Below are positions 10,361 through 22,300 of a DNA stretch of 64,000 nucleotides, in pieces. Under the pieces are notes generated by a model. It was given only the letters and a program-made list of their open reading frames with translations. It ran no database searches and was not told where the DNA came from. The stretch comes from Lophius americanus (Eukaryota > Chordata > Actinopteri > Lophiiformes > Lophiidae), in NCBI GenBank assembly GCA_037951165.1, contig JBBDHG010000028.1:1240001-1304000 (forward strand). The letters are read 5' to 3'. Made by a program: the position numbers and the translations under genes. Within the stretch, counting starts at the first letter, position 1. Each line of letters begins with the position of its first letter.

Positions 10361-13300
10361 CTGGATGAGATGTAATAAGGCAGAAAGTAAACAGAAGAGG
10401 AACAAAAACTTAGAAATACAGAGAAAAATAGAACTTTACTCCACAATCATACTTCAACTTGCATTAGAGTGTCATATATAATGTGTCATTGGTTTATATG
10501 AAATATAAGATTTGAAACTGTGGATACTTTCTATCAACAGATTACATTACTTCTCAAAAACTGTATTAAATAATGTATTGATTAAGTAGTTTTGTGTTTT
10601 TGATACATATTCAAGGGAGAAAAAGATACTTAAATTTATTCAACCCAAAGCTTTTCCGCCTTAGAACAGAATAAAACTTTATAAATTCAAACTCAAAAAA
10701 ATTATAACTTCTCAAATCAGGATAGAAACACTATATTTGTCAAACCTGCATATATGCCACTGCTGATAATAATAAATGTCTGTTTATTATTCCAGCAAAT
10801 AGAAGTCATAGCTAGGACTAGTTCAAAAATATATTTATTTTTGAATAACCCTTTTGATTTCCAAAATTGAAATAGTGATTCTTAATGATCTTTAATTCAA
10901 ATTATTCACAACATTTTTTCACTCAAATAACAAAATTAAATTTTTAGGTTCATCTGTTTGAGCAGGAACTCTACAGTGGTATTTAAGTATATATTATATT
11001 TATATACACACAATAAAATAGGATCCACAGACATCTGCCTTAAAAAATGTTAAATAATAATCATAAGATAGTAAATTAAATGAACTGCTGGTTGTTTTGG
11101 AGACAAATACACAACAATTGTGATTTGTGACTATCCTATCAGCAGACTAGATAAAAAAAACACCAGTAAGTTTAAATAATGAAGTTTTAAAAGAATTATA
11201 GAATTCCTGTTTGTTTTTCAGTGAAAATATGGTTAAGTGTCTAAAAATGATTGACCTACCCATTTAGGCATCTTCCCTCCGTGTGGATCATGATGGTGGA
11301 ACTGCAGCACCAAGACTGTGACAACCACAGACAATCCCACTATCATCATGGTACTTGCAAAATACTGAGCTGAAGAGGAAATGAACACAGAAGTAGAGTT
11401 AGAAAGACATTAATACAGATTAATAAACTGTCAGAGCCTTGTAGGCCTTCAGAGAAGCTCAAACATATCAGCATTTCAAATTTAATATTTCTTTAATTTA
11501 ATAATTATTCTCTTTTAACTTTAATTTTGGCCTCATTTTCTATCAGGTTTGCTTCAGAAGAAGAAGAGAAAGGGTTACTGGTACTGTTATGAAAACACAA
11601 GAACTGAGTTATCCCATCAGCTTTTTTGGGATTGTTGTTGTTAGGCAGACAAAAGAAAAGAAAAGACATGGAAAGAAGGCTTGGCCTTGGGTTTTTATTT
11701 GGAAAGGGACTGGTGAATTACCCACATCACCTTTTGTCAAACATTTTTTTGGCCCTAGTTTACTTGCTTGTTATCGACCAGTAGGTAGGCTTGGGCAGGA
11801 TCTTAAAATAGGCTTGTCCGGCGTCAGTATTAAGCACGAGGACGGCGCTTCATTCATATCCTATGCTCCTGCTAAGCGCTCATTTAAACAAATGTTTAAA
11901 CTAATTGGAGAAATAAGACCTACAAGTTATTGGAAAAGGAACTGAAAGGCACGGCTGTCCTCTACAACCGTACTATGGAACTATTTTTAATAAGACAGAA
12001 AAAAGGACAGACTTTGTTTTCCGATGAGGATCTGCTTTGGTGAGTCCATTTTTTAAGTATGTTAATATATGTTGATTACTGCTTCCTTTTGGTGGTTGCT
12101 GCTGTTGCAGTTTGAATGGGGTCCAGATTCATCAGGTATGTTTAGGCCAGCAGTCTGGATTAGTCTGTGAGAAAAGTTCTACTTACATTTTATGGCATTT
12201 TTACTTTCTTTTTGGTCTTATGAGTAAAATGTGACTGTTTGGTGAGAGAGTATTGGTTAGTAATGACAGTTATGTGAGATATGTGACATCTATTAGTGAT
12301 GCAGCACCATATCGTTCTGTGTAATAGTGCTACATTCTTGATGTTTTTAGTGCATGTCTATACTGTTTGTTTTTATCCCTCATAGGTGTTGACCCTCGTT
12401 TTAACCACTTTATTGCACTAGATACATGTTAAAGTCCCTTTGAATGTGGGATGGTTATTCTGTGCTGACAACAGCTGTAATTGTGGAGACACTGTGAAGT
12501 TATTTGAGGACAGTGTGTCAGTCTTTAATACATAAAAGTCATTTGACAAATCTTGGTATTTGAAGTCCTGGTAATTACTGCAAAGTATGAAACTAAGAGA
12601 TTCATATGCCTTAAGTTTTTCTTTCGTATAGTTGATAGTTTTGACACAGGGTATAAGAAAATGTTTGGTCACTTTAGGCCATTTCGTTAGATCCTTGACC
12701 GACTTTTCGACAATTGGAAAAAGTTTTTTTTTAAAAAGTTCCCAAAAGTGTTCGCCGCAGCAGATCCGCGCGATAACTCAGAAACCGTTTCATGGATAAT
12801 TTTCAAATTTTATACTAGCATAGACCTTGGAGCAAGGAAGAAGTGAATTGATTTCGGTAAAGTTCGGTTGTATATTTCTAACACTGGAGAGAGCTTTAGT
12901 TCCTAAAGTTTGTGTGGCCATAATTTCGCAACCGTTGCCCCGATTGAGTCCAAATTTTGGTGCCAATTCAACCCAAGGAGATCAAGCTTGTATGTGTCAC
13001 GTTTTACTTTTAAAATTCATAATTTACTCATTATGGAGAGTATTTTTGAATAACACTGCTTTAGATAAAACTTCCTAACTGTTGGTCCGATTTAGTCCAA
13101 ATTCCGAGGACAGCCATCATATATTGATCAAAGTTATTCTAATACTTCATATATTAGCCAGTAGAGGATGACAGCATGGGCCTGGTTTGGATTGAGATGT
13201 CATTCATTCATTTTCATGTAAATGAAGAGGGAACGGCGATGAGCATTTTATTTTGTCTTTAATCTATCACTTCTGCTGCATCTCAATATCTTAACATCTT

Positions 13301-16300
13301 AATATCTATACTCTGTACTTTTCTAAGGTTGTACTTCAGTAAGCTGCTAAATGAAACTGAGCAGCATCTCTGTTTACAGCTGTCGCCACCTGCTTTGTCA
13401 CTTCTCAATATGACCTTATTCAAACTTATTCCGTGCAGCTCTGTTCTCCTAGATGGAGAGCACACTTCACATCCTGCATCGCTCCCTATCCAACAGTCTA
13501 GAGTAGCCTTCAAGTGTTTATTTCATGTTTTTCCTTTGCAAAGGACAAACAAATATTTTCGGTTTTGCAAACACAAAACATGTTACAGACAAGTGTAGCA
13601 TGTCTTACAAGTAAAACAAAATCTATCCTACAACTGCACAAAACGAAAAACCACACGTGACTTTTGGCACAATCACGTGACTTTTTGCACAAATTTACTG
13701 CATGAGAGACGTGGTTATTGTACACGAGCGTCTTCAGTTTTGTGAGCACACAGGTTCTTTGTAGTTCACCCGTTACAACAGCAGGTGTCGCTTTGACTCA
13801 GTTCAAAGTTATACCACATTGGACCTGAATGTGGACTACTGGACGACTGGAGGCACTACTAGTGGGACCATATATTTTTATGAGCCATCAAATAAAAACT
13901 CTAGACTTTGAACCATCTACTATGGTAAAAGGATAAATGGACAAGCAATGGATTAATTTATATGTGACAAATGTTCAAAAACAAATTATTGTAATCATTT
14001 GAACATCTTACACAGTAATTTAGTTTACCAGTTGACACCTTTATAAATTCTTACAGCTAAGACATTATATTCAGAAACATAGGGATTGGGAAAATATCTG
14101 TAAAGAACCAGCTATAACCGAGGAACTGTTGATGCCCTATACAAAAGAAGAATCCAATAAAGGGATGATATCAAAAATGTACCAGGCATTACAGCAGGAA
14201 TCCAATGAAAAGACTATGGATGTTAAAGAACGATGGGAGTTGCCCAACATGGAGGAAAACTGATTGGAAGGTGAAGATGAGGTTTCTTCAAAACTTCTCT
14301 GATCACACACACAAAACCAAAGACGGTCGCGTACAAGTAGCATGTACTCGAGCGGTAAATTTGTGCCAAAGTCATGTGTTTTTTTTCGATTTGTGCGGTT
14401 CGAAGGATAGATTTTCTTCTACTTGTTAATGCACATTTGTACTTGTAAGACATGCTGCAGTTGTCTTTAGCATGTTTTGTATCTGCAAAACAGAAAATAT
14501 TTGTTTGTCAATCATGTTATTCCTTCCTAAATCACATTGTGTTTGGTCGTGAATTCCCCTGTCTTTGCTTGCGGATCACGCTCTTTGCACAAGAATCATG
14601 TTGCCTTTTTGTGAGGACTTTTTGCAGGGATTTAACTCCATAATTTCTTTCCCAAAATCAACCCAGTTCTTCCTTGCATCAAGACTATGGATATATGAAA
14701 TTTGAAAATGATCCATGAAATATTTTTTGTCTGTACACAAAGTATCTGCGGTGGAGATGATTTCATAATGTCTGTTTTCAGGGATATAATAAATATGAAA
14801 ATTAATTTGTCATAACATTATAATTATCCAGTCACAACTAATTCACCGTTTTTTGTCTTTATAGATGTAACTTTTTTCATTGTCTCTCTGCAACTTTAAC
14901 CCCAAAATATAAAAAGCTATCCAGTAGTCAGTTTGTCATTGAGGCAATTGTAAAAACATGGTGGCCTCTGTTGAAGATAATTCTTCTTAGTCATGTCCCC
15001 ACTTCCCCACCTGTCTTTGTTTGCCATGTCTCATCAATCCTTACCACTCTGACTGCTCAAATCTCAGACAGATGCAGCCACAGTCAAACATCCCTTCCTC
15101 AAGCAGCCGCCTCCCCTCATCCCCACTGCCCCCCCATCTCATAGAGAATAAACTCACTCCTAACCACTGATGTCTGAGTCTGCTCAGGAGCTACATTTAA
15201 AAACAAAAACAAAAATACCACGCAACATTTTGGGTAATTAGCACATTCGCTTCTTTATACAGCAAGAAATGTGGTCATTTGCAAAAAAACATTATAGTTC
15301 TTATTTCAGGGCTTTATGCCTCATAAATTTGAATAGACCAGAATGAAAAGGAGACCAACATGGCTAGTGGTTAAATTATAACTAACAAATGAAGTCTAGA
15401 GTGTAAAAATGACTAGCAGAACTAGTGAGATTTAAAGATTTATATTTCTCGCCACGGCATCCACTTCTTTTCTTTATGTAAAGAATGCTTACAAGCTGTT
15501 GACAGTGGTTTTATATTTCTGCCATTATCTTCAAACGGCATGAAAACATGTTCTCACAAAAATGTCAAACTATTCTTTTAAGTGTGCAACATCTCTTACA
15601 CATTATTTTTTCAAAATAAGCAATAACAACTTACCTATCAGAGGAACAGAATCTGAGGTGGCAGGCATGATCTCTGCTACCAGTAACATGAAAACTGTGA
15701 GAGACAGCAGCACCGTGATTCCTGCAGAAGACAGCAAACAGAGAGCTGAGCAAACACACAGAGGGAACAGATCACAGGATAGATTTCTCTTAAAGACTTC
15801 ATAGTGGGAAAACCTGCTTTGGGATTATTCTTTGATTCACTGTATTTTTTGTCCCTAGAGGTAGGACTTATTTACGCTGACAATGTCTCACTGATTTCAC
15901 ATTATGAACAAAGTTAGCATTTTCAGGTCCTGGAGGTCTTTTCTGTGTTCATAATGGAGCCTTTATTCATATGCTCATGAATAAAATCCAGCACAAATGC
16001 TAATTCACAGCCATAATGTCAGCATTAAAATAGAACAATGGCAAATAGATGGCTTAGCAATACCTGCTGAGCTGAGATCATCCAGATGGACGAGGGAGAG
16101 AGATGTTTATCTGCGTGTATGACAATAATCAATAATCCCTGTTCCTCTGTGTTAGTGTGGCAGGCAGATTGTGTAAGCAGAGACATAATGGTGTACGAGT
16201 TTACCCAGTGAGATCTTCTCTCCAGAGTCGGCGGGGAGCAGGAAGACCAGCAGAGCGAGACCAGAGATCAGCACGCAGGGGATGAGAAGGTTGAGGCCGT

Positions 16301-19300
16301 AGTAGAGAGTCCTGCGGCGCATGGTAACTGTGAACGTCACATCGGGGTAGGGCTCTTTACAGCAGTCGTAATAAAGCTCATTACGCTTGGCTGGCACACC
16401 TGGGGCAGGAAGTCAGAGGTGGGAATATGTCAGTTAGCGGTCAAAAACACAGAATGAATAAACAGGGTTAAGGGTCTCAGTTCTGCTATGGCGTATCCTC
16501 CTGACCCCTGCACAATTGAACTCAATTGTATTTCCATGGATACATCGTATTACCACAACATTTTATTGTTATTATCATATCGTTACTAATAATAATGTTG
16601 CACACTAGCACTCTGATCCTGCTATAATGTTATCATATTTTATATCAAATAATTATTAGATTATTTTCTGATATCCCTGTTTTATAGTTTATTTGTATAC
16701 CTAATGATCATTTTTTATCTGTATGTATTAGCACATATAATTAATCATTTAACACTTTTTTTTTTCATCACTTATTCCCATTTATCGCTGCTTCTGTTGC
16801 ACATATCATACTCCAGACACCATAGATGTGAACACATCACAAACACTTCTCTATGTTGGTTCTTATTTGTTTTGACGATTTCAACAAAAACAAAAATGAA
16901 TAGAAGCCCTTCAGCAGGCGGTTAGCATCAAATCATGCTAATAAAAACTGGAGAAATTATACAATACCGAGATAAAAATCCTGTGGTTTTAAACCAAAAC
17001 CTGACACCTCACATCCAGCTTCTCTGGGCCAATAGTCTCTTAGAACAATCCACACGAGCTAATGATCTGACAATTAAGTTACATGCTCTTTTTAGGCATG
17101 GAGTCCAACTCCAAATGTTTGCCATGGAAACATAAACAATAAAGACTTTTATTCTTGTTATTTTATTAAATTTAACACAAGATATTTTTCGCATCAAGCC
17201 AGGTATACATGCACTACGGACAGAATACACAGTTTGTATGGCATGCTTCAAAAATTAACCTCGGTAATTCTTAAGAACGAGTAAAAAACGTTGTTAAAGA
17301 AACCCAACACATTCAAATGGTTCAACATTTTAAATAGAAGACAAACACTCAGCAAAACGCATTGCCCAAATTAAAAATATTGACCTAATATGAAGAAAAT
17401 AAAAATGTATAAAATTCCAAAACAGACACTACCCCTGTATATGATTATTGTGTTGATCCAGTGTCATGAAAAAAATAAAATAAAAATTGAACACAATTTT
17501 GAGTCATGCTTTGGATAAAAAAACGTTTTGGATGGATCGTTGAATATATGGATGGAGGGATGGATGGATGGACAAACAGAGAGAAAGCTGTATCTCCCTA
17601 AAATTTATGTCAAAAGATAATAATCTGTTTCCATGGAGGTAACAGATTATTATCTGTTTCCAGCTCCATGGTAACAGCTCCAGTTACCATGGAGCGGTGG
17701 CACTCTCAATACCAATGTCATTTAAGGGTGAACTTGCTTGACACAGAGGAGAATCTAGCACTATTATTCATTCATTATTTAAGGGATTTAAATAGGGGTT
17801 CGAAAGAGGGATGCAATGATTAATGCTTGCCTGTCATCCTGTCATATTATCAACGTGCCTTAGATACAAACACTGTCCACTCTATAAAGCACGTTATTCC
17901 ATCAATGCATGACAACAGGCTATGGATGTCCGCCTTTCCAAAACCACTCAACCATCGGATCTCTGAGACAACACAAGCACAGATGTCATAGATACTGTTA
18001 TTTTCAGGATTTTGCCATGAAGACATTGTCTCGGGAATCAAGTGGGTTGCAGCTTGTTGATGAAAAACGGCAAATGCATGACTGAATTAATACCCTGATG
18101 TGATGTTTAACTCATTTTAACTCCCTCAGTATAAAATCACCCACTGTCTCACTTCTGATCATCAGAATGGACATGCCATGTTTCTACCTCTAAACTAATA
18201 AAAAAATATATATATTCATAATTTCAACAATGAGAGGACATTTCTGCTTCTTTATTACATTTTTTTTGCCTGTGATTGGTCTTCTTCAGGGTTTGTTCTA
18301 GAAGACCAAATTTACTCTTCACCAGTTGCCATTTGTCTATGAACAGAGACACTGGACTCAAACTCAAGTTTATGTACTACTGTTTTTATTTTATCTATAT
18401 ATTTGATTAAGATAAAAACATATCATGACTGAGTTCTGACAATCAAGTCATTTTCATGACTCTGTGCTGTTCTTTTATTTCTTTGAGTTTTTCTTGGTTT
18501 AATCTGATTTGGATCTCTGGTTTTATTTCAAGGTTTATTGTCATCATCTTGCACTGTTTCCTGTTTTATTTTGTAAGTGTCATCCATGTTGTTTGGCTCG
18601 CTTCACAATCCCTGAATTGTTTCCTTGTGATCTGTTTTTTCTCCTTTTTTTTGGTTTATGTGTTTTATTTCTTACCCCTCTTGTGTAAGTGTAGTCTTTG
18701 TGTGTTTCACCAGTGCTCCTTCTCCTTCTCTGTGTCTGTCTCTCCATTGTTTCTATTCTCCTTATCTTTGACTGTCAATCATGTTCACCTGTCTTCCCCT
18801 TCCAGTTGTGTCTCAAGGTCTCGTTAATCCCACTGTATTAAGTCTGTGTCTCTCTGTCGTCCGTGCCAGATCGTTGTGCATGTCTCTCCGTCACACGTCT
18901 TAGCCATGTCTCTAGTGTTTTGCTGTGGGTAAATTCCATAGTGTTGATTTTCGAGAATATTCTGGTTTTAGACTTGGATCAGTTTTGAACTCTAACTCTG
19001 TTTTGAGATTATTTGGATGATTTGAAAGATTTTACTGCTCACATGGTTTTGACCCCCACCTGTTTGTAGGCGTTTTAAATTTTTGATTCAATATATTGTT
19101 TGCACCTGCTCTGCCTCCGCCACTCTGTGTCTGCACCTGGGTCCTTAACACCGCCCCTGCCACAGTTCCTAAGAGTTATCACCCATACCTAGTTCTGGGA
19201 GAGCATCAGGAATCACACAACACAGATATGGCCACCAACTACGTAACTGGAGAAGTGAGCACCATTCAAGTAGTGTTATATGTCCATGGTGTGTTAATCA

Positions 19301-22300
19301 AACTCCACCAGTAAAAATCTTAACATTATAAAATGGTAATAAAGTCATTTAGAGTGCAGTCATTCAGGTCGACTCGTTTCATTTTCCCGCGCTACAGGTA
19401 CTTAAAGATGACACCTGTACCTTAGAGATGTGTATGTGCAAAACACCACATAAATTCCAATCTGACTATTTGCAGCAGTGATACACAGCTGTGACCTGAA
19501 TATGAATTTGATCAAAGACTAAAATCTGATATGAAAAAAAGAGTTTGAATAGATATGAAAGAAAATAAGGTTAGCGTCACATTGAAGGAAAAAATTGGAT
19601 TGAATCAAATGATCAATTTCATTTTATTTAAACTTTGTCATCTGATGAACACCTGATAAATAGCTTTTTTAGGCATCAGTTAATTTGATAAAATTGCCAA
19701 CCTACAGATGCATCCACCATGTGTATGTGTGTATGTCTGTGTTTGTGTCTGTTTGTGTGCGTATGTGTAGGCTGGCATGGATGTGCTCTGAGGCACCAGG
19801 ACAGTGTGTGTTCTTGGCCAGCTTGCCGCCTGGCTGTGTCTGAATGAAGTGAACCATCCCTGAGCCAGCTGTCATCAAACACACCTACGGCCCCTCCTCC
19901 AACACCCCAGCCAGATGGGGACACTCAGAGATCACTTTGTGTCTGTGTTTGTGTGTGGGAATGATTCTGCTGGCGTCCAAAGGAACACCCAAACTTGAGT
20001 TAGGGATACTTTGACTTCAATGTTTCCATATAGACAGAGAAAGAAAATATAGATAAAAGAAAAAAAAGAAACAAATAAGAGGAGATGAAATCAAATTGGT
20101 GAGTAGTGTGGACCTAGTTAGGGAAAATCAGACCAAGAACAAAAACGTAATGGACACAGATACAGTGAACTGAGTCGCTGAATTTGGTCCGTCTGGTTTT
20201 TCATTGGTTTCTTTGTTCCACTTTTGATAGATAAAATTAATGGATTTTGGTTATCATCTGGACAGAGGGTCTGTTTTGAGAGTTTCGGGATGGGGTTAAC
20301 TACAGATTACGTCTCTAACCTCATAGATAGTGCCTATATAAAATGATGAAATCCAATCCCATATTTCCATTTCCATTTTTTGGTGGAAATTACGTTCCAC
20401 CAGAAAATACTGGATCTGGTGATCCACTATGCAAACATTTAGGGCTCATGTATAATTCAGCACTGTAAGATAACTATCATGCTGAACCCCTGAACGAAGA
20501 TGAAATTGTAGGTGAAACTAAACTGATTCAGTAGTGTGTCGATTCTGGCAAATCATGGAAAGATACAGAGTTAGCAGAAACAAATAACTTCCTCTAAATT
20601 ATGGGACCTTTTCTCTTCATATGAGTCTAGCCTCGGTTATGATGTCCTGCCCCGTGCTGATCACTACAATTTTCTACTCTTCCTTTTTCATCCATTATAA
20701 ACCGCCTATCCTGTTCAGGGTCACGAGGGCTGGAGCCTATCCCAGCTGACATTGGGCGAGAGGCGGGGTACACCCAGGACAAGTCGCCAGTTCATCGCAG
20801 GGCTGACATATAGGGACATACAACCAGGCACAAATGCCGTCCATGTCTGAGCCTTTGTGTCAGGCATTCTTGTGTTTCCAGTGTTTCTCATGTGTTTCTC
20901 TACTTTCATTGGTTTTTGTCAGTGTTCTTAGATTAATCCTCTGGCCATTTATTAGAATTTTTTTCTTTGATCATTGTTTACCTGCATGCCAAGCCTGTAT
21001 TGCCTGATCCCTTAGCCTTCACCTGCATGGACATCGTTAGCCTGCCTGGCTTCGACCATTTCAGTCACAGGGCTCCTGTTAGATGTATTTCTGATTTTCC
21101 CGCAGACCACAGATACATGAAGGGATGATTCATTTTCTTTTGTTAGGCAGCTGGTTTGATTATTTTCCTTGATTTTGCCCTTTTCATTACTTCACCTCAA
21201 GATATATTTAATTCACCTGTTCCACAATCTAATCAAAACAAATGAAACAACTTTATTTCCATCATTCTCTACATTTTTGTTTTGTTGTTTCACTTTCCAA
21301 GCTAGGTCGCAACATTATAGACCCGCACTTCTCCTCTATTACAATTCACTACGCTCTGGGATTCCTCTCAGTGAGGGAGAACAAACATTCCTATCATGAT
21401 AGGTAGGGTAAAATCAGTATCTCCTTCTGGTTTCTTCTTACCTACGAGATCCCATTCCCCATTGGGTATGTAGGTAGAGATGTCCACGTCCATCGTTTGG
21501 AGGTCCAACAGCCAGCCGTTGTAGGTCCAGGAGCCAAACTTCAGGTCACACTTCTGCACATCAAACGGGAACCACCGTACATCGATGTAGCAGGTGCTCT
21601 TCAGGATGCCTGGGGAGTGATGGGAGACATGTTCTGGCCACTTAACGCTAAAGTCCACTTTGAAAACTGTCATTGTGAAGTTTATGACATGAATGCAGTA
21701 AGAAATGATTATAAATGATGGTAAAACAGCAATAACATATAGTTGATGACATTAAGTCTTAACCCAAACATAGTATCTACCACAGTGAATATCTCACCTG
21801 GTGGGATGTACTGGCACGATCCTGTAGCATTCACCAGTACATTTGTGTGGAACGTAGCATCAAACCTCTCATCAGCACTGCAGGGAGAGAAGGATATTGT
21901 AAACCAAAGTACTTGGACATTTAAAGAGGACCTGCAGAAGAAAAATTCAAAAGGGAGAATGAAACCACAGGAGGTCATAAATCCGAGAGCGTTAATCAAA
22001 GGGGAGTGAGGATGAATGTCAAAGTGAGATGAAGGGCATTAATCAAGATCCAGACAGATAGTTTTAATTTTACTGATCATCTTCAGCAAACATGGTCGTC
22101 TGTGATCAAAGTGTTCTTTAATAGAAAGGGATTAGGTGCACCATCGGACCCTCAACAAAATTAGAAAGATGTTTGTCGAGGAACATAAATAACTTTTATT
22201 ATTGACTGTCATGGGTAACTGAATACCTCGGGAGTGAAGAAGAGCTTAAAAAGTGCATTTAATTCTGTAATATATGTTAACAAGTGAGCACTCGCTGAAC

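Larger units (their letters stand above)
11370..15634 (-). other. Intron 8 (4.3 kb)
   Basis: Phase-1 GT-AG intron. It holds two copies of the unclassified repeat in opposite orientation, a pair of ~200-bp inverted arms and an L1-clade LINE fragment, each described separately. About 11590-12700 has an open but unrecognised plus-strand frame that I do not call a gene. Confidence 0.85.
16400..21441 (-). other. Intron 6 (5.0 kb)
   Basis: Phase-1 GT-AG intron. It contains tandem hairpins at 17615-17695, a short GGAT repeat near 17548, an LTR-like or other pyrimidine-rich repeat at about 18440-19170, a GT-rich stretch near 19715-19770 and the common fish repeat at 20690. The remainder is unremarkable. 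Confidence 0.85.

Noticed and set aside
11589..11945. 118-codon open frame on the plus strand in intron 8
   Set aside because: No recognisable domain, antisense to the gene, and low-complexity Lys-rich start; length is plausible by chance.
18456..18827. 123-codon Phe/Ser/Leu-rich frame resembling a membrane protein
   Set aside because: Hydrophobicity comes from T-rich repeat-like DNA; no conserved motif.
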